This document shows positions 61,359-64,000 of a stretch of 64,000 nt of DNA, piece by piece. The first letter of the stretch is position 1. Each line of letters starts with the position of its first letter. This DNA is from DAOULY01 sp034414595 (GTDB lineage: Bacteria; Chloroflexota; Dehalococcoidia; SZUA-161; JAUWZY01), in assembly GCA_034414595.1 (NCBI GenBank), contig DAOULY010000011.1, forward strand, positions 147,830 through 211,829, written 5' to 3'. The position numbers were made by a program, and so were the translations under genes. The notes beneath the pieces are model-generated. The model saw nothing but the letters and a program-made list of their open reading frames with translations, had not been told where the DNA came from and made no database searches.

Positions 61359-63809
61359 ATGGAAAGAAACACTCAAGTATTAGAGCTGGAGAAGGACATT
61401 ACGAACAGAGTTGAAAGGCTAAGGGAGCGGCACATTCAGTCGGTGCCCTACGTTTCAGTGGAAAGGTGCCTTTTCCTGACAAATTCATTTAAAAAGACAG
61501 AGGGAGAGCCCAAGGAGATAAGGAGGGCAAAGGCCCTGACAGAGATTCTCAAGAACCTGACTATCGACATTGGCCCTGATGAACTAATCGTCGGTGGCAT
61601 AACGACGAAGCCTCGTGGTGTGCATCTTTTCCCGGAGATATCGGTTGAATGGCTTAAAGAGGAATTAGATACGCTATCTACTAGAGAATTCGATCCACTT
61701 GTGATAAGTGAAGAGGATACAGGGATTATCAGAGAAGAGGTCATCCCATATTGGGAAGGGAAAGCAGTAGAAGATATATTTAATAGAATGGTACCCGAAG
61801 GTCTAAAAGAATTCATTGAAAGCGGTCATTGTGGAAATCGTCTCCCATATCTAACATTTCCGCAGGCATCTTTATTCACCCCACAGGAGTTTCTACCCTT
61901 AGGGTTTAGAGGGCTAAAGATGAAGGCTGACTATAAAATTGAGGGGCTAGACCTAACGAAATTTGAGGATGTCAATAAGCTGCCTTTCCTCAATTCAGTG
62001 AAGATCGCCTGCGATGCGGCCACAGCTTTCATCAAGAGGTATGCCGCGTTGGCCAAGGAACTTGGAGAGAGTGAAACAAATACCAATAGAAAAAGCGAGC
62101 TGGAAAGAATAGCCGAGGCCTGTGAATGGCTCTCAGAGAATCCACCGAGAACTTTTCAGGAGGCACTACAGGTCACCTTGTTTGCTGACGTGATCGAGAG
62201 ATTGGAATCTTCGCTGAATGATTTTATGCCGGGCAGACTTGACCAGTGGCTTTATCCCTTTTACAAAAAGGATATCGAAGATGGCAGGCTTACCAGGGAT
62301 GAAGCGTTGGAGCTGCTTGAATGCTTCTTTATTCAAATCTGCGACATATGGCATGCAAGACCAAGCCGAGTAGCTACACATTTCGGTGGTTATGCTAATT
62401 GGTTTACCATCAGCATAGGTGGCTTAACCCGAGATGGCAAAGATGCCACCAATGAGCTGTCCTATTTGATTTTACAGGCAGTATCGGACCTGAAGTTACA
62501 TCTGCCTGACATAGCACTAAGATTGCATGAAGGGACCCCGGACGAATTCCTCATGAAGGCTTGTGAGGTCTTAAGGCTGGGTATAGGAAGCCCGAAGTTC
62601 TATAACGATGAACAAATAGTCCCGCTCATGATGCGGATAACAAATGAAGCGATATCTTTAGAGCAAGCGCGGGATTATTATAATTCGGGTTGTATAGAGC
62701 TTAAGTTAGAGGATCCTTTTGCGCCCGGATTCTTTCTTCTTTTCACGAGCTTTACTTCTGCAGCTCCTTTAGAGTATGCGCTCAACAATGGGGTAGCCAG
62801 GATCAATAGGAAGAAGATCGGAGCTGAGACAGGTGATCCGCGGAAGTTCAGTAGTTACGAAGAAGTAGTGGAAGCATTTAGAAAACAGTATGTACATACT
62901 TGCAGGCTTCATCAGGCAGTACAAAATTTTACTGTAGTTGCAGCTCTCAACAGCACGGTAGCGACTCCGTTTCTATCGGCAATGCATCCTGTTTGCATAG
63001 AAAACGGGGTGGACTTGTATTTGGGGGGTGGAGGCTTACCCTCGGATCTTCAGTTCTGGTTTCTTACTATGGGTACAGGATTGCCAGATGCAATAGATTC
63101 ATTAGCTGCGATCAAAAAACTTGTATTTGAGGACAAGGTTATCTCCATGGCTGAGCTCATCGATGCATTGGATAGCGACTTTGAGGACAAGGAAGACTTA
63201 CGGCAAATGCTGATAAATAATGCTCCCAAGTATGGGAATGACGATGACTACGTAGACTCCATTGCAGAAGAAGTATATTGCATGGTATCTGAGGAAACGT
63301 ATAAATACAGAAACCATCTCGGTGGATATTGGATCCCACATATAATTTCTCTTACAGCTAACATTCCATATGGCAAGGCGATCGGGGCATTACCATCAGG
63401 AAGGAGAGCATGGGTACCTCTGGCTGATGCCGCTGGACCAATGGCAGGATGTGACAGGAATGGACCGACGGCGGTAATCAAGACGCTCGGAAAGGTAAAT
63501 CGGGCAACTCTTGAACAGGGGACACCGATAACGGCTCTACTCAACATGAGAGTTAGCCCAATGATGCTCGAAGGGGAGAAGGGATTACAGAATATGTCGG
63601 CATTCCTCAGGGCATTCTGTGAACTGAGGGCTTTTCATGTGCAATTCAACGTGGTAAGCACTGAAACCCTGCGTGATGCTCAAGCACACCCAGAGAAACA
63701 CCCCGATCTTCTGATAAAAGTGGCTGGGTACAGCGCATACTTCACCCAGCTGAGTAGGTCAATGCAGGATAATATTATTCAGAGAACGGAGCACTGTGAA
63801 TGGCGATAG
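61359..63809 (+). CDS. Glycyl-radical enzyme of the PFL/dehydratase family
   Basis: 816 residues. Thiyl Cys445 in SGCIELKLEDPF with Glu447 two residues on, the C-x-E of lyase/dehydratase types; Gly790 in LIKVAGYSAYF is the radical site (usual R replaced by K). The N-terminal half is typical (SVPYVSVERCLFLTNSFK). GCIEL differs from the GCVEP loop of known subtypes (glycerol or hydroxyproline dehydratase, CutC, isethionate lyase), so the substrate is unknown. No radical-SAM activase is found in the window; it may lie downstream. ATG 61359 follows AGAGGAGAG. Confidence 0.9.
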   Translation: MERNTQVLELEKDITNRVERLRERHIQSVPYVSVERCLFLTNSFKKTEGEPKEIRRAKALTEILKNLTIDIGPDELIVGGITTKPRGVHLFPEISVEWLKEELDTLSTREFDPLVISEEDTGIIREEVIPYWEGKAVEDIFNRMVPEGLKEFIESGHCGNRLPYLTFPQASLFTPQEFLPLGFRGLKMKADYKIEGLDLTKFEDVNKLPFLNSVKIACDAATAFIKRYAALAKELGESETNTNRKSELERIAEACEWLSENPPRTFQEALQVTLFADVIERLESSLNDFMPGRLDQWLYPFYKKDIEDGRLTRDEALELLECFFIQICDIWHARPSRVATHFGGYANWFTISIGGLTRDGKDATNELSYLILQAVSDLKLHLPDIALRLHEGTPDEFLMKACEVLRLGIGSPKFYNDEQIVPLMMRITNEAISLEQARDYYNSGCIELKLEDPFAPGFFLLFTSFTSAAPLEYALNNGVARINRKKIGAETGDPRKFSSYEEVVEAFRKQYVHTCRLHQAVQNFTVVAALNSTVATPFLSAMHPVCIENGVDLYLGGGGLPSDLQFWFLTMGTGLPDAIDSLAAIKKLVFEDKVISMAELIDALDSDFEDKEDLRQMLINNAPKYGNDDDYVDSIAEEVYCMVSEETYKYRNHLGGYWIPHIISLTANIPYGKAIGALPSGRRAWVPLADAAGPMAGCDRNGPTAVIKTLGKVNRATLEQGTPITALLNMRVSPMMLEGEKGLQNMSAFLRAFCELRAFHVQFNVVSTETLRDAQAHPEKHPDLLIKVAGYSAYFTQLSRSMQDNIIQRTEHCEWR

Positions 63810-63867
63810 GACTATAGAATCCTTGCTTCCTTACTATAGACTATAGAATAAAAGAGAAAGGAGATAA

Positions 63868-64000
63868 ATGGCTAAAGAGACAAAGAAGGCGATATGTCAT
63901 TTCTGTCACGATCGCTGTAGGGTATTGGTTCATACGGAGAATGGGCGGGTGGTAGGTGCCGCTGAAGAAGACCCAACCAGTCCATTGCGTGGTGTCGTCC
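63868..64000 (+). CDS. Molybdopterin oxidoreductase, N-terminal start
   Basis: Cut by the window end; 44 residues. ICHFCHDRCRVLVHTENGRV is the N-terminal [4Fe-4S] domain of MGD-dependent oxidoreductases (C-x2-C-x3-C, fourth Cys outside), without twin-arginine signal so probably cytoplasmic. AAAGGAGA before the ATG. It lies 58 bp after the glycyl-radical gene. Confidence 0.82.
   Translation, partial: MAKETKKAICHFCHDRCRVLVHTENGRVVGAAEEDPTSPLRGVV

Noticed and set aside
1..64000. CRISPR array, rRNA, insertion sequences with transposase
   Set aside because: I saw no regularly spaced repeats, no rRNA sequence and no transposase pattern in the window.

Overview
The window looks like a chromosome piece of a strictly anaerobic, tungsten- and selenium-using bacterium. 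Gene content (formate dehydrogenase, Sec machinery, methylene-THF reductase MetF/MetV beside a NiFe hydrogenase, AOR-type tungsten enzyme, HdrB/LutB-like proteins, tupABC, a glycyl-radical enzyme) fits an uncultured Dehalococcoidia-like Chloroflexota. That placement is inference; there is no rRNA here to fix the taxon.

Layout. 1-5611: formate dehydrogenase operon (fdhA 3' part, fdhB, NrfD-type anchor, fdhE) and Tat export genes (tatA, tatA/B, tatC). 5753-5849: tRNA-Sec. 5785-13177: a 7.3-kb integrative element inserted in the 3' half of tRNA-Sec, bounded by a perfect 66-bp direct repeat; it carries an Xis-like protein, an HTH reading frame, a primase-like protein, several unknowns, a PKD surface protein and a tyrosine integrase. 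13178-19150: a scrap yard of cargo genes and four integrase 3'-end remnants. 19147-23649: selB, selA (minus) and selD (plus); selD is itself read through an in-frame UGA. 23701-30470 (minus): hydrogenase, maturation protease, metV, sensor kinase, metF and two receiver proteins, behind a strong promoter and a terminator-containing leader. 30549-34681: aspS, tig, clpP and a zinc-ribbon protein. 34710-39532: tungsten AOR with ferredoxin, LutB/HdrC-like and HdrB-like partners and a flavoprotein tail fragment. 39509-48617 (minus): a tight housekeeping run (DUF5343, dprA, topA, aroQ, pepP, efp, PHP, formyltransferase-like, HAD, PfkB). 48801-51651: a small regulator and DUF72/DUF488/DUF2851 genes, with three matching operators. 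51638-56817: tsaD, yjbQ and two glycosyltransferase genes. 56829-60438: tungstate ABC transporter under a Moco/Tuco-type riboswitch, and a Mop protein. 61359-64000: a glycyl-radical enzyme and the start of a molybdopterin oxidoreductase.

The functions interlock: Tup and Mop supply tungsten/molybdenum for FDH and AOR; selA/B/C/D supply Sec for FDH (Sec codon lies before the window) and for SelD itself; FDH, hydrogenase and MetFV fit a reductive one-carbon (Wood-Ljungdahl-type) metabolism.

The most unusual thing is the element in tRNA-Sec. The HTH frame at its left end and the integrase at its right end both run through the 66-bp core in the same reading frame. In the excised circle they would join into one 345-residue HTH-integrase ORF, driven by a consensus promoter and good ribosome-binding site; integration splits the gene. 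This recalls SSV-type split integrases of archaeal viruses and integration-dependent phage switches, but in a bacterial selenocysteine tRNA.
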